A stretch of DNA of 64,000 bases from Toxoplasma gondii ME49 (taxonomy: Eukaryota > Apicomplexa > Conoidasida > Eucoccidiorida > Sarcocystidae), in assembly GCF_000006565.2 (NCBI RefSeq), contig NC_031475.1, forward strand, positions 3,063,189-3,127,188. The letters are read 5' to 3'. Numbering within the stretch: position 1 is the first letter of the stretch; the number at the start of each line of letters is the position of its first letter. Below, one piece after another: positions 38,285-50,752 of this stretch. The notes below the pieces were generated by a model, which was not told the origin of the DNA, did not search any database, and saw nothing but the letters and a program-made list of their open reading frames with translations. The translations under genes were made by a program, and so were the position numbers.

Positions 38285-38392
38285 TTTTTCGGTTTCCTCT
38301 GCTTTGTTGACTCGATTTTTGTGAAGAAGGTGTCGTTGGCAGCCAGGATCGGTGAAGGGATGTTTGCCGAGATCTCGTTCACATGAAACCAA

Positions 38393-40031
38393 CGAGGCTT
38401 CGTCTTGATGAGAGGAAGGGGGCCATGGGCTACGTGTCGAGAACGCTGAAGTTGGGTTGTGGACGGCGGGCGATTTTTAGACAGAAAAAAGGCGTACAAT
38501 GTCTTGCCGGGAAGAATGTGCAGAAAAGCAGGGACTTCGAAAGTTTGAAAATGTGAGCCTTAAATTGAAAGGCAGGCAGAGTTGAATAAATGCTTGCGAC
38601 GGACTTTGACCTCATACCGAGCGAGTCAGCTCGACGGTTCCCCTCTTGTGGTGAATGAGAACGGTCGGGAGATGCCCGGAGGCAGCTCACGGTAGTTATT
38701 GCACCCGTGCGTCTTGCTTTTACTGTGCTAGAGAGCTGTTTTTTGCATGGATAAATGAGTCTAAGTACCATGCGGAAATAAAAAAAAGCTGAGAGCGTTG
38801 CTGAATCGGTTGTTGTTGCATCTATATTGTCTTTGTCCCCGCCCTTCAGACTGCGAACTAACTGAGAGGCTTAGACAAACGGCTAGTTAGCCTGGTGGGT
38901 GAGTGCCTACGAGAGAGAAAAAAAAACAGGATTGTTGACTTCTTCGCGTCAGTCCCGTATCCAGCCATGGAAGGGGGGCGTTTCGGACGCTACAATGTCA
39001 GCATATTTCTCTCTCGTGTTCAAGACGAGTCACCTGGACAAATGGGTCACCCCGCTGATTTATGGTCGGTCGAGTCATTGCCGCGGGGCGACTACAGGAA
39101 TTTCCTTGTTCAAACAAGTCTGTGATACAGCGAGTCTCTCAAGTGAAAAACAGGACGTTTCGGAGTGTACACACCTGACTACCAGAAGTGAGGACGACGG
39201 AATAGTGGTGCATGTTTATGGTGCTATCTCAGTCGACTGCATCTAGAGTGCAGAACAACTAGAGAAATCCAAATCAGCGTATCATAGGAAGGATGCGAAA
39301 ACAAAGGCTTCTGACCAACCATACGAGACGGTTTGCATGTTGCGAAGGCGGTCCACTCGGCGGTTTGATGGCTTGCCTGTTTTCAAGCACAGGACCTCCT
39401 CTTGGATAATGAGCAAAATAACGGCTGGTTAAGTTCTCTACCCGACGGACATTCGTAGTCGCATACACGCAGATACACAGAAGTTTAAATAGCTAAAAAC
39501 CTGTTTTAAGCGAACAGACAGCTATGGCAGGATTACCTTTCGGTCAAAGTGTGAAGCTGGTGTTGCAGTTGTCCCCTAGCGGGACCAAAAACAGCTTCTT
39601 GTCCAAATCCGCCTGAGATCCGCTAACGTGGCGTTCTGTCTAATATTGCTCGTGGTCATTTTTTCCAATCACAGTCAGAATGTCCCCAATGTCGGCAAGG
39701 AGATGGGTCAAGCAAACTTCACGCGTCGCTGTCTGCTGGTTTTGCTAAGGGATATTTTGCGGCACACACGCAAGTCTCCATTTGCTCAAGCTCAGGCCCT
39801 CTAGCAACCAAACTACAACTGGTTCGTTCGTGGGTGCCTTCCGTAGCACAGTGGCTTGGTTCGTCACGGAAATCGAGCACGCAGCAGACAAGTGAAGTGT
39901 AAAGACCCAGCAGCTGTACAGAATCACTGCGCGTATTACTGCGGCGCACACGCCTCGAAATGATACCCGTAAGCACACATAGGTCGATATGCACTTATAA
40001 AGGCCACGTGAAGCCACGGTCATTGTGTGTT
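38393..40031. other. Intergenic, 5' of the F-box gene
   Basis: About 1.6 kb upstream of the F-box gene and downstream of the small membrane protein gene, both on the minus strand. No gene recognised. Confidence 0.45.
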
Positions 40032-40595
40032 CTAAGGGAGGACACCAGCGTTCGGCTCCGCGTCTGTTACATCGATAACGTGTTCACTGTCGTCAACGGC
40101 AAAGGCGACGATCCTGTAAGCGTCAGCTTCTTGCTTCTCAGCAGCTTCGGGTCGCAGCACATTAATCAAGGAAGCGTTTTGGGAAGTAGCTTCGGAAGCG
40201 GCCCCTTGGGGAGGGGAGGCAGGCGCAGACGTGTCCACGAGAATGCTATCCCCACCGGAAATAATTGAACCCCCCAGCATCTCAGAGCTTCCAGTGCCGC
40301 TCGAGTTTGAGTTTGAGGGGGCATCCGTGAATGCGGGGATGACTGCATAAGGCGGCTGGGGGTCCGCTGTAGAAATCGCCGGTGTGCTGTCCCGATTTAC
40401 CGATGCCCTTGTCACGGATTCGGTGTTCATTCCTCGTAGTCGAGAGAGTAACGGAGCCTGTCGAGTCACGCCATCATCTCTGGTGAAGTAGTGCTCATGA
40501 ATTGCGTAAACGAAGAAACCAATCGCGAAGCCACCAAGGAGAAGCATCGCAAGCCTCGCCCAAGTAGGCTGCTTGCTCCGCTGCTCCTCTGCCAT
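40032..40595 (-). CDS. Small single-pass membrane protein, unknown
   Basis: One exon of 187 residues starting MAEEQRSKQPTWARLAM; a longer in-frame start at 40709 would add 38 residues that look like leader sequence. One strong hydrophobic helix (LAMLLLGGFAIGFFVYAIH, about residues 15-33) follows a short basic N-terminus. The rest is a hydrophilic Ser/Thr/Ala-rich domain ending in acidic sequence. The layout suits a signal-anchored secretory or dense-granule-type protein, but it could also be an organellar membrane protein. No family recognised. Confidence 0.55.
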   Translation of the reverse strand: MAEEQRSKQPTWARLAMLLLGGFAIGFFVYAIHEHYFTRDDGVTRQAPLLSRLRGMNTESVTRASVNRDSTPAISTADPQPPYAVIPAFTDAPSNSNSSGTGSSEMLGGSIISGGDSILVDTSAPASPPQGAASEATSQNASLINVLRPEAAEKQEADAYRIVAFAVDDSEHVIDVTDAEPNAGVLP

Positions 40596-40709
40596 TCCGG
40601 GTTCGTATCCAACAAAAACACTAGCGGTGAAAATATATCGGGGGGGTCCGTAGCACTCATGAACGGATCTTTGTTGAAATACAGGAGGAGACCAGCGCAC
40701 AAAATCCAC

Positions 40710-43492
40710 GTAGTCGTAAATTCGACCAATAGACGCACATCTAGGGGCTCAGTTTTTGTCACTGGCTAGACCCAAAGTGTAGCTGATGGATCGTTGGTCA
40801 GAAGAAGAGGAGAGTGGAAATGAGGAATGTCGTCAGAAGCGACCCAACCCTATAGATCTCTGCTCGCTAACCCGGGCGACCTGCTCTAACGTTTGGCAGT
40901 GCGTGCTCGTAGTCCGAACAGCCAGCAACGTCCGAGCACACGGCACGCATGGTTCATTCACTGCCAGAAAGGGGAATGCCTTTACAGAGTAGCAGGCGGT
41001 GGGTTTACAATTGTATATTATTCCAAGAATAAGTCTTCGGTTCTGGTTAGGTCATGCGAGGTGCAAGCGGTTGGCTCGAGTTGACCACATGGTCGCGGCC
41101 CTTTTGTGAAAGACCCCAGCTACAACTCGAGGCAGAACTTTTCAAAACTGGAGACATCAAACGACTCCGGGTATGTCCGCAGGAAAGATCTTTACTTCCC
41201 TGCTGCTCTCGTAACTACCGCTGTCTCTCCCTCGTCCATCAACACGCGTAAGATCCAAGTGCGTATGTCACATCTGTGTCCAGAAGCAACATCACTAAAA
41301 TGTGGCACGGCTCCGGTACGCAGAGACATTCGAGAGCTTCTTCCTATGTAGCATGCTGTATTGGCGGTATGCATAAGCCAGATACGTCCAGAGAGAATTG
41401 GTTACCAGACTACCTCCTTCAAACACCACGCACAATGGAGATGGTGATAGGATATTAATACCCATGAGGATCCATTTGGCACCCAAATGCGGTGGACGCA
41501 TTTTTTCAGACCCTTCATAGTTCGCATCCAACACATCGAGACGTAAATCGGCTCACACTGTGGGATGCTCGGAGTTGCGACGTTGTTATGCAGACAAGAC
41601 AGTCAGTTGCTTCTTTTGGACTACAAAACAAGCTATGTTTTCGGCGTTTCGCCGTTGAACACATTTTTGTGTGACGCGGTCTAACAAAGAACGCGTTGAC
41701 CTGTTTCGGGTGACTGTCGATGATCAACCACGAATAGCGCGCATATTCAATCGCGAATGCCATTTGTATAGACCTTAGACTGCGAGCGAACCCAAGGTTC
41801 ATTTGTCGTGGTGTTCTGAGACCGCGCATTCTGCACTGAAAATCACTCGAACACCAGTATTTGCTGTCCAGGTCCATCCCACGAACAGCACACGAGACAT
41901 TAGAGGAGGGTATCGACAACAATGCCGACGGGCACCTATACAATCTGTCCATTGTAAGACCGAAACTACACGAGCATCTATCTTTCCGTTAATTGTTGCT
42001 GTGGATCACCTGACAGTGCCTTACGAGATTCAGACATTATCCGATGACCTACCTAGTGGCCATTATGTTAATATGTTTATCCGACCTCCGATTACTCTAT
42101 CCGTCCATATTTCCTTGGAGTCATCTGCACATCCGATCAAGCCGCCACTGTGCAAACATAAAGGGGTTTATGCGCGTTCTTGTGAGTTAGTTTAGCACTT
42201 CCCGTGGTTACGTGTGCCGGCTTCAACTGATCTCATTCTAGATAATTCACACAACCTGTGGTTTAGTTCACGCGGGCATTTTTCTTTGTGTAATCGCCTC
42301 ACAGCAGGGTTCTTTTCGCTCGGACTACTGCATGTTAGCGACCCAGCGGTATCGGCGGCTCTGTCGGCACTGGAACGCTGTAACTTTTTTCCAGTCTGAA
42401 CGCACCAAAACTGCTCTGGTAGAGGAACGGGAAAAAGCAATTAATGGTCCCTCCAGTGAATGAAATCTGGTATCGCGGTTAGTGCGAGTCATCTGCATGC
42501 AACAACATGCAGTTAGTCGGTTTGTGCAGTCCTTGCGGTGTTTGCATGACTATCGCAGGCGAACCACCCTGCAGCTGGTTTTCGCCTCTGTGACTGTGAC
42601 GTTCGCGTCTCCGTTTTTCAGAAGAGCCAAAAAGCAACAGCGATCAATCACCGCAGTGTACGATGGAACTAAATCATATAAGTATTCCCTTTCGTCCGAT
42701 GGTAACACTTTCGGAAGGTGTTCGGAAACAAAACGAAATAATGGAAGCTACCGGCCGGCCCCTGGGACCGCATGTCGTTTTGCACTCGCAAAGAAACCAC
42801 AGAAATTACAATGTGTCTTTCCAAACAACTGTCGTGTTAGCATAGACACATCCACCAGGGCTGACCTGCAAAGACTTACCACACTGAAGGTGTAACTTTA
42901 CGGTTCCCCTTTCAGCATCTGAAGCAGATTACATTACGAGCGTTGAGTGGGAAGAATGTATTCAGCGTATCCTCTGCAGTATCTATTTGGCTACGATGTG
43001 TAACCGGACGTCGATAACAATTTCTCATCAAGTGGCCGTTTTCATCCGGGTCGAGATTGCTATTTCATCGTGTCACTGAACGATTGAGTGGGGCGCCTTC
43101 AGACGACAAAACAAATACGCAGCATTTCATCTGCTACTTTGACGTGCCTTTAACTCTTAGATACCTTCTCCCGACATCCCCCCCTGCAACCCACTGCTTT
43201 TCCTTGGTCCGATCGCTTCTCAACAATTCCATCCCAGGCAACCCATCACCAGGACAAAGAGGCTGTTTTTTTATTTGCCTGCGCGCGCTTGGTTGTTCTA
43301 AAGGCAGACTCTTGGGAAGGAATGCCCGTCCAGGAAAGGCCCGACGCGAACCTGTGTGCAGGAATTCTGCGTCTCTGCTCTCGTGTCTCGGGTTTTACCA
43401 GATGCCGGTGAATTATACGCGAAAGCTAAACGTTCTACTCCAGACGTTTCTGCAGCAACCATCCACGGATAGAAAACGAACAGCATTTTTCG
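40710..43492. promoter_or_regulatory. Divergent intergenic region upstream of the p28 gene
   Basis: About 2.8 kb. It contains an open stretch at 42600-42895 after a TTTTTCAG acceptor-like site, but neither open frame resembles a known family and I could not link it in phase to the p28 gene. Otherwise nothing seen. Confidence 0.4.
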
Positions 43493-43567
43493 ATGTTTCC
43501 ACTTCTGTCTCCGGATTCAGCCTCTGAAACATGTCAGCCTAAACGCTCAACGGAGGCTGCTTCCACC

Positions 43568-46500
43568 ATGATCTACGATTCACCTCCTCGACCAACACTG
43601 GTAAGCGGTTCATTTTCTGGTAGAGAAGATAGGTGGTTTGACAACATTAATATTCCCGCTGTGGATCCCCAGGTCGAGACTGAACCAGCATCTGCCAGTT
43701 ACTGAAGGTTTCATCAAGATCAATGCAAAACCACGTCGTGCCAAAATCATGGCGCCATTCTGCATCGCTGTCGCATCACGAGCTTTCGCATCCACCCACA
43801 GGGTTTCATTCTTTGCCAAGCCCGCACCGTCTGTGGCAGCTAGCTGCCGTCCCCCTAAATCTCTTCTGCTGAAAGCGTAGATCCCCGTCGACGGTTTTGC
43901 GATAGAGACTTACACAGATGCAGGCCGAGTGAGCCGCGGTTGCTTGTATTAACAAAATGTTTTCATCGATGCCGTACTACTCCACAGAACCGCATGCAAA
44001 AGGGACTCCTATCGGTGCTAAAACCGTACGGGGTCGCCCATGAGAAGACCAAGTGGACTACCTAACTGTACAGGCTCGGCTCATATAATTCGCCCTCCGG
44101 AACCGTCTTCATGCTTCCTTGACAGGTCCGATACTGCCAACCGGAGGCCTCACCTGCTCCACCGGCCGTAAAACCGCAGCCATGGCGCAACACGAATTCT
44201 ACGACTTACCTTGACGTGGGTGATGGCTCAAACGGCAGCTCTGTAGCCCGACAGCTCGAAAAGACTTTCAACGAGTCTCCACAAGGAGGGCCGTCTGTCG
44301 AAGTCGTACTTAACAAATTGTTTCCGCCACTTCAGTGGGTTGATGGCGACACACTCTTTACTCAGGTGAGCAGCAGGGAAAGCAGAAGACGTGGAGAGAC
44401 TACAGCTCCCGCACTAAAAACCGAGTCTGCACTCATCAGTAAGGAACACAGGGATGCTCTTGGGGATTTCGGCGTGCGGTTGTGGTATGTGTGGATGGTG
44501 GCAGTACATCAGTACCGCCCCTGCAGATCGACTGGACGTTTTGAAGACGCAAGAGGACCTGGATGAGGAACTCATTCGTCGACATGCAAGTGAAACGGGG
44601 ATTTGCCCCATACGATACGAACTTCTCCTTCAGTGCTTCGGTAAACCTGACCGAAAAATCGTATTCCCCTCATCCGAGACGCACGGCTGGGAGCAACGCT
44701 GAGCAAGAACAATAAGCTATGCCTCGCAACAACGTTAACGTTCAGTTGTTTATCATTCTTTGCAGCTGTTGGTAGGCTTATTATTCCGTTGGGGAAGCAA
44801 GATTCATCATAAAAAAAACGTGGGACCACGAAGCCCCTTTGGACTCTTATAGGGACACTCTCTTCTTGTGGAACACTTGTCGCTGACTGCATCGAGCGTT
44901 TGAACATCGCAACAAAATCCGCTACACTTGGCGTGGAATGAAAGCCCGACGACAAGACTTTTTCCTGGTTTTACAGATGAATTGATACGTCATGTCGCCA
45001 TTCAAGGCCCCGAAAGGGCTTTGCTGTTGCTTCGGTGAGGATTTCACACCCATTATCTGTCCGAGCATGTAGGATCAATGTTCTGGTCCCCTGTATGGAA
45101 ACACAGAAGCCTAGATAGGACAAACGTCCTCTTCCAGATACAGTAGCGAAGCTCAGACCCTTTCGAGGAGATGCCCAGAAGTGTCGGCTAGCACTTTCCT
45201 AGGAGTGGGGAAGACTGAAACATTTACTATATACATCGATTTTCTTGTTAAACTGCATTCTTAATTGAATTCGTTTTGTTCTTGGTGCTGCGCCGTTTGC
45301 GTTGGCCGGTAGACTCAAGGAGGAAGCGCGTGTGACAATAGCAGCTTACGAAGCGCTTTCGGAGGCATGTGTCAACTTCTCGTCCCGCAAGCAACTCCAG
45401 AGCGAAATCGCTGTAGGAGACCGCGAACAACGAGTAAGGGATGGTAGAACTGAGCAGGCAACGTGTGACAGCATGGCATCATACGCGCAGTGTCTTCGAC
45501 TTACGGAACGCACCCATCTTGCGACGAAACTTGAAAGGCGCTCTTCATTTCTCTCTCTGGCTGCTTCGGCAGATCGCCGTTCTTGAAGAGGAGAATTCGC
45601 GTCTACGGGCCAAGGTTGCCAGTCTCAAGCGGCAAGCAGAGGCTGTCGAAGCGTGAGTTCCGCAATGTCTCCTGTTTGTCATTTGCCGATACCAGGCAGA
45701 GGAATTTTATGGAGCATGTGACCTTTCGATTAAATGTCAAAGCATGTTTACATTCGAATGGAGGCAGAAACGTGTGTTGTATTATCTGGGGTTGCTCTAA
45801 CACCTCTAGAACACTCAGATTTTTGTGAGAATCAAGTCCAGCAGCTGATGCTAGTGCGCGCGCGGACTCCATCCGAGGTGACGAGACGTAACACGACTGA
45901 GTGTTTTGTAAATATGTCGGCATGCAGGTCAACGTGTATCGTTTTGGTGCATGCATACTTGTGTAAGTCGATGGACATCAGGATACTCTTTATGCGTACG
46001 TGTACCTAGTCACTGCATTTGATTTGATACAGAAGAGAAGCAACAAGATTACAGGTCCTACGAGCCAAACATCAGGCTGAGGTGAGCATGCGACGCCTCA
46101 TCGCTGCAGTTCACCGGCTGGCAGTGTCGGTTGCAGCAGGCGAAATCGTGTAACACTTCGTTTTTAGAAAGTCTCGCAAACTTTTCGATCGGAAACGAAC
46201 AGGTAATGATCCCTGCGTGCCTGCATTCGAATTCCCTTTATTCTGCCGTTTAGTCCCCAATGTACCGAATGTGGCCGACTGACTGCCGAAGGAAAATTTT
46301 CTGTTCACTCGTCCTTTTCATTTACGTGTTGTGTGCTCCTACTCTTTTTCCCCTGGATCCTGCGTAATCCGTCTCTTCAACGCCGATGTTGCTTATCGCA
46401 GTTTGCTCCACAACGTGTTGCTGTTGCCTCCCGCTGGTTTGTGGCCCGATACTGCAGATTGAATTCCTCAATCAACAACTGGCATTTCAAGAAAACATCT

Positions 46501-46571
46501 TGCTGAACACACAGAACAGTAACGGGAAAACGACCGCCGACCAGCAGCAGCAACAAAAGAAGAGGATTTGA
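43568..46571 (+). CDS. DNALI1: Axonemal inner-arm dynein light chain p28 (DNALI1)
   Basis: Light chain of single-headed inner-arm dyneins in motile flagella. Eight exons join in phase: 43568-43600, 44126-44365, 44505-44640, 44977-45034, 45313-45433, 45573-45652, 46033-46081 and 46458-46571, giving 276 residues, close to the family's 250-260. An upstream in-frame ATG at 43493 adds 25. Family landmarks in order: MIYDSPPRPTL (family LxYDTP), VVLNKLFPPLQWVDG (family ILPPREW), YISTAPADRLDVLKTQEDLD, SETGICPIRYELLLQCF, DELIRHVAIQGPERALLLLR, VTIAAYEAL, then a C-terminal coiled coil and a Lys/Gln-rich end. In coccidia only the male gamete is flagellated, so expression is probably restricted to that stage (inference). 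Confidence 0.93.
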
Positions 46572-47148
46572 GAGACACTGAGCAAACGTTGCAGAGCTAT
46601 TCACTCGTGCATAGTCTGGTTTCTTTCAAACGTGTGATGAGGCGCGTGTTTTATGGAGAGTTGTACTACTATTGGGCATATCGTGCCGTCGCCTCTGCTT
46701 CTACCATTCTAAGCACGCTACGGGCTAATCGTGGAGACCTCCGGAAAACGTGCGACTATTTGATAATCCAAGCAAAGATCCAAGCAAAGGCGAAATCCCT
46801 CTTGAACACACCGCTGGTTGGCTTACAGTTATTCTTTTTTCACGGACGTCACACGGCGCTCCAGAAACACCTGCCCCTTGTGTTCTGTCGAGTCCGGACT
46901 GAGACGCAGTTCGTTCAAGCAGTGCGTGAGCACGTAAGCGTCACAATCCGTTTTGTCAGTTAACAGGGTTGGGCTTTCAGTGCCACGGGAAAAAAAGAGG
47001 ACATTCGGTTCTCCTGGGGCATCCCTGTCGCAAATCGTAGTGTTCATAGCATAATGAGAGTGAGAAGAGTCGTCTGCGCAGTGGTGAAGTGAGTTCACCC
47101 AAGGGAACACGCTATTACAAGGTCACGAACCCTCGCCAGCTCATGCCC
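46572..47148. other. Intergenic, convergent 3' ends
   Basis: Short region between the p28 stop and the stop of the next minus-strand gene. A tandem word (ATCCAAGCAAAG) near 46768 is the only structure seen. Confidence 0.45.
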
Positions 47149-47991
47149 TCATATAAATTTCTTGGTGCTCCTCCGTTTCTTACACTTCCGCTTGTAGTAG
47201 TCCCAAAAAATCCCACATTGCTTCTTGCTTAGACCTTGCTTGCCTATGATAGAGGCGTACTGTTGTTTTCGACGGGTCTGTTGCGGGTTGCACCATATCT
47301 CAACTCGTTCCTCAAGGAGCGTGTCGTGTGAGACTGATGGCGAAACTTTTGAATCTGCCAATTGCGTCGTAGCGTCATAACTCGTTTCCATGCCGGAGCC
47401 GTAAAGCTGACGCGCACTGTTCCGGCAAATGCCTGCTCCCCTCGGTGTTTCTGTCGGACCAGCTGGGTGTGTCCACAAAAGGTGAGCTACCCGTCGGCTC
47501 GAATCATGAAATCCTTCCCTCGACGGCGGCATCAGTGTGTGGAAACAATAGGGGCTCTGTCCCGCCGCTTCCTGCAATTTGCAGCCGACAGCCTGGAGCA
47601 GCAGTGCCCGTGAACAACGTTTTCGCTGAACGTACGGTTCTTGCTCCCCAAGAAGAAAGGGCTGTTCTAGGTTCTCGTGAACGGCTTCTTCCAGAATGTT
47701 GTGCCTACAAGCGAGGGCACACAAGTGCTCCTTGCTGCCTGTGGAGGCACATTTTGCGAAAGCTCGTAATCCTCCATTAGCACGAAGACCCGAATTTCTT
47801 TCGCTATCGAAAGAGCCACACGACTGTTGGAGTCCAGAAGTCAGCAGAGACGCAAACGGCCACGGTCCGGTCGTCGGCCCTTCAGGCAAATGTGTTACTG
47901 AGATGCCTTTCGGGATCACAGCACCAGCGAACTGTCGGATAGCGGATCCTAGCACTCCCTCCCGTATCATGACTGAGGGAAGTAGCGACAT
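47149..47991 (-). CDS. Hypothetical protein, possible mitochondrial, basic C-terminus
   Basis: One exon of 280 residues with an excellent start context (GAAAATGTCG). The first 29 residues have arginine and lysine but no acid after the single Glu11 and could form an amphipathic mitochondrial presequence (MSLLPSVMIREGVLGSAIRQ). The last 45 residues are very basic (YYKRKCKKRRSTKKFI at the end), as in some organellar ribosomal proteins, but I recognise no family. The middle is not low-complexity. Shorter frames overlap on the other strand without similar start context. The frame could be fortuitous, though its length and start context argue otherwise. Confidence 0.5.
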   Translation of the reverse strand: MSLLPSVMIREGVLGSAIRQFAGAVIPKGISVTHLPEGPTTGPWPFASLLTSGLQQSCGSFDSERNSGLRANGGLRAFAKCASTGSKEHLCALACRHNILEEAVHENLEQPFLLGEQEPYVQRKRCSRALLLQAVGCKLQEAAGQSPYCFHTLMPPSREGFHDSSRRVAHLLWTHPAGPTETPRGAGICRNSARQLYGSGMETSYDATTQLADSKVSPSVSHDTLLEERVEIWCNPQQTRRKQQYASIIGKQGLSKKQCGIFWDYYKRKCKKRRSTKKFI

Positions 47992-50752
47992 TTTCTAAAA
48001 CGTGGCTGGCAAAAGTGGACACCTGAACACAGTAGTCAACGGTTTACAAGTACCTTTGGGTTCCTACAGCCCCCGCATTTACTACTCAATATCGCGTGGG
48101 GTAGGAAGCTGAACCTCTGGCATGGGACAACCGTCAAAAGGGGAGTAGAGTGTGACTGGTCCCAGCATCCCCCGACCCCCGGGGGTTTTCACGAGATTCT
48201 CCGACACATAAACACAACTACAATTGACAATCAAACCCGCATGACTGGAAATGAAACTGTCGTCCTGGACGAGCCGTCAGATCGGAATCGCCAAAAGGAA
48301 AAGAAGCCACCAGCAGGCCTGGTACGAGAAGAAAACTGCGTGGTCACCACAAGGCCGTCGCCACCGTTCTTCCACTAGAAGGAGAGAGCGGTGCTTTCTG
48401 TGTCTCCTCTTCGCACTCCTCGTGTTCATAGACACTAGCGAAACGGGAAAATTGCAAAAAATGGCGTAGAAACCACGGACGACGCCCCCGTGAGTGAATC
48501 GCCGCTCGTAAACACCGCAGTAGAGAGCTCTGCATGCGGTTGTTTGAATGCTTTGTGCCGAAACCTACTGCTGCAAGAGAATTGGCGAAGAGGAAACGGC
48601 CGCACGTGAAATGAAAAGAGAAGGAAAAACAAAGGGGCCAACCTACGACAATGAGAGGGACAGGAGTAAAAGTGTACCTTGTATGTTGCTCCAAGAAGTA
48701 AGAGTCGGCAACCTCGTGACAGGAAGTACGCTGTTTCGACAGGCATGTAAACGGGTGGACACATGGACCTCGCAGTTGCAGTGGGGTTGACTAGAAGGCG
48801 GGACTGTCGGCAGCTGTGCCACATGATTAACCAAGTGCTGGACTCTCCATTCTGCAGCACTCTAACAGGGTGAACTGAATCCAACAAAGGACAGGGGCAT
48901 TCGAAATTGCGACAGTTCTGCATGCTGTGGCTACTCGAGTAGCTTTCACGCTCTTTTTTCCGTCGGAAATTGTCGAATTCTCCTATGGAAATCAAATTGG
49001 AAAACGGACGAGCAGAGGCACTCCCAACGCAGTTAGCCCGTCATGTTTTTTTTGGGTAGACTCCCTGCTTCTTTCACGAACCCGATATATTACCTTCTCA
49101 GCATTTTGATTATTTGTTCCTGAATAGGTGGGTCTACAAAATTTGTCACTAGGGTAGACTTTCTGTTCTTTTCACGAGCCTGAGATATTACTTCCTCAGC
49201 AGTGTGAATGCTTGCTCCTGAATACCTGTATCTACAAAAAATGTCACTACTGATAAAATCCAGTGGCGTACATCTCGGGATGACCGGAGTGAGCACTCGG
49301 TGCGCGCTAGCGGGAGACACCATGGTGCATTCTACCAGGTCCGTTCCGTGTGTAATTTCGCGACTGTGACCTTGCGTGAATTCAGTGAGTGGCCAAGAAT
49401 ACAGAAGAAGGAAATCGGCACGTAACGCTGCATGCATTCATAGCGCGGAAGTTTGCGGACCCCCAAACCTTCGTGCGATGCTCTTGCCTGCAGGACCAGA
49501 ATCCTGACGAACCACCAAAGTAGCAAATTGTACTAGAGGCGTCGAGTACATCTGAACGGAGGATGAAGGAAAGGAATTCCGCTGGTGTTCAAGGTGACAG
49601 CCCCATTGTTGCGAATTGTGTGCGTGACTTGATCGCCTGTGCTTTAGTGACGGGAGGTCTATTGTTCCCCCTGTCGCGTCAAGTCATATCAACGAAGAAT
49701 GAAGGCAACAAACATGAGGTAGTAGCAAAGAAACAACGTCTTTGCTCTATTTAGTAAGGTGTTGGTGGAGACTGCTCCGAGTTCTGTAGTACATGAAAGT
49801 CAAACAACTCGTACGCCTTCCTCGATATTTATAGACGCGCTGCAAGCACTCCTTCATCACCGGTTATCGTACAGCTGATATTGTGTGTCTTCGTTGTATC
49901 TAAAAGCGTCTACTACAGTCACACGCTCATTCTAAAGGATAACTTTTGCATCACACTGAATTTACGAGACGAAACATTATTCTTTGTCAAGGCTGTTAGT
50001 CGCTGGGGGTATTTTGCGCATTTAACTCTGCCATGAAGTTGAGCCATCTGTACAGGGAAGCAAGTTACTTGACAGCAGTTCCTCACCCTGCTCCGCTGCC
50101 GCACTCCGCCTCGGCAGGCGTTGTATTCCAGGTCCATGTGGCAAGAAAGAAAAAAGTGTGTGAGATTGGTCTAGAGCATGCAGTGGCCACAGGTACGTCG
50201 AGTGCACATCGATTGCCCTAAACATTCTTTGTCAAATGAGCATGCTGAGCCCCTCTTACTGCTGAAGAAGTGTTCCACTGTGACCATATGCAACAACGGA
50301 GTAATACAGAAAAAGCCAGCTCAGTCCATCCCAGCGGAGGCTCCTAACTCCAACAATTTCTGTTATTCACAGGTTGTATTCAGAACATACGGCTTCACTG
50401 CATACAACAAAGATTTCTGGAGCCTTAGCCCCGTCAAGGGCCCCGTCCGATTATCACCACCCTCAAAGTAAAACCCGTGACACCCCAGCTCAAGAGGCGC
50501 ACCGCTCTCCACGACTCACTAGCTGCATACTGCCAGAAAAGGGCTAATGATCAGCCAAATAAAACGGATAATGAAATACTTGTTCTTGCGTCAAGGCCGA
50601 CTCGACGAGCCTCCTCTGCTAGACACAATAGCACAAGCGATGATTAAATGAAGCTGACGTCTACAAACTGTTCGGAAACGTCACTCCCTCAAAACATGAA
50701 AGTGCACGAAACAGGTGGCAACGGGAAAACGTTTCAACTTCACCCAACTGCT
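47992..50752. other. Intergenic with candidate small exons and a 98-bp duplication
   Basis: No recognised gene. Two short plus-strand frames deserve note. One at 48241-48321 starts MTGNETVVLDEPSDRNRQK and ends at a possible donor CTG|GTACGA. The other, at 49563-49754, encodes 63 residues with one hydrophobic helix (DLIACALVTGGLLF) and a purine at -3. Possible exons also lie near 50132-50191 and 50375-50530. I could not join these into a supported gene. Confidence 0.35.
49054..49249. repeat. Diverged 98-bp tandem duplication
   Basis: Two adjacent 98-bp copies (49054-49151 and 49152-49249) share GGGTAGACT at the start, TTCACGA, GATATATTAC/GAGATATTAC, CTCCTGAATA-like words and GTCACTA at the end, with perhaps 70-80 % identity by eye and no gaps. 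On the minus strand each copy contains a TATTCAG...GTAAT-like pair that resembles a short exon. Confidence 0.85.

Noticed and set aside
48241..48321. Small exon MTGNETVVLDEP considered as a PP1 inhibitor-3 start
   Set aside because: The diagnostic KVxW and CCIYH-type motifs of inhibitor-3 were not found downstream, so no function is assigned.
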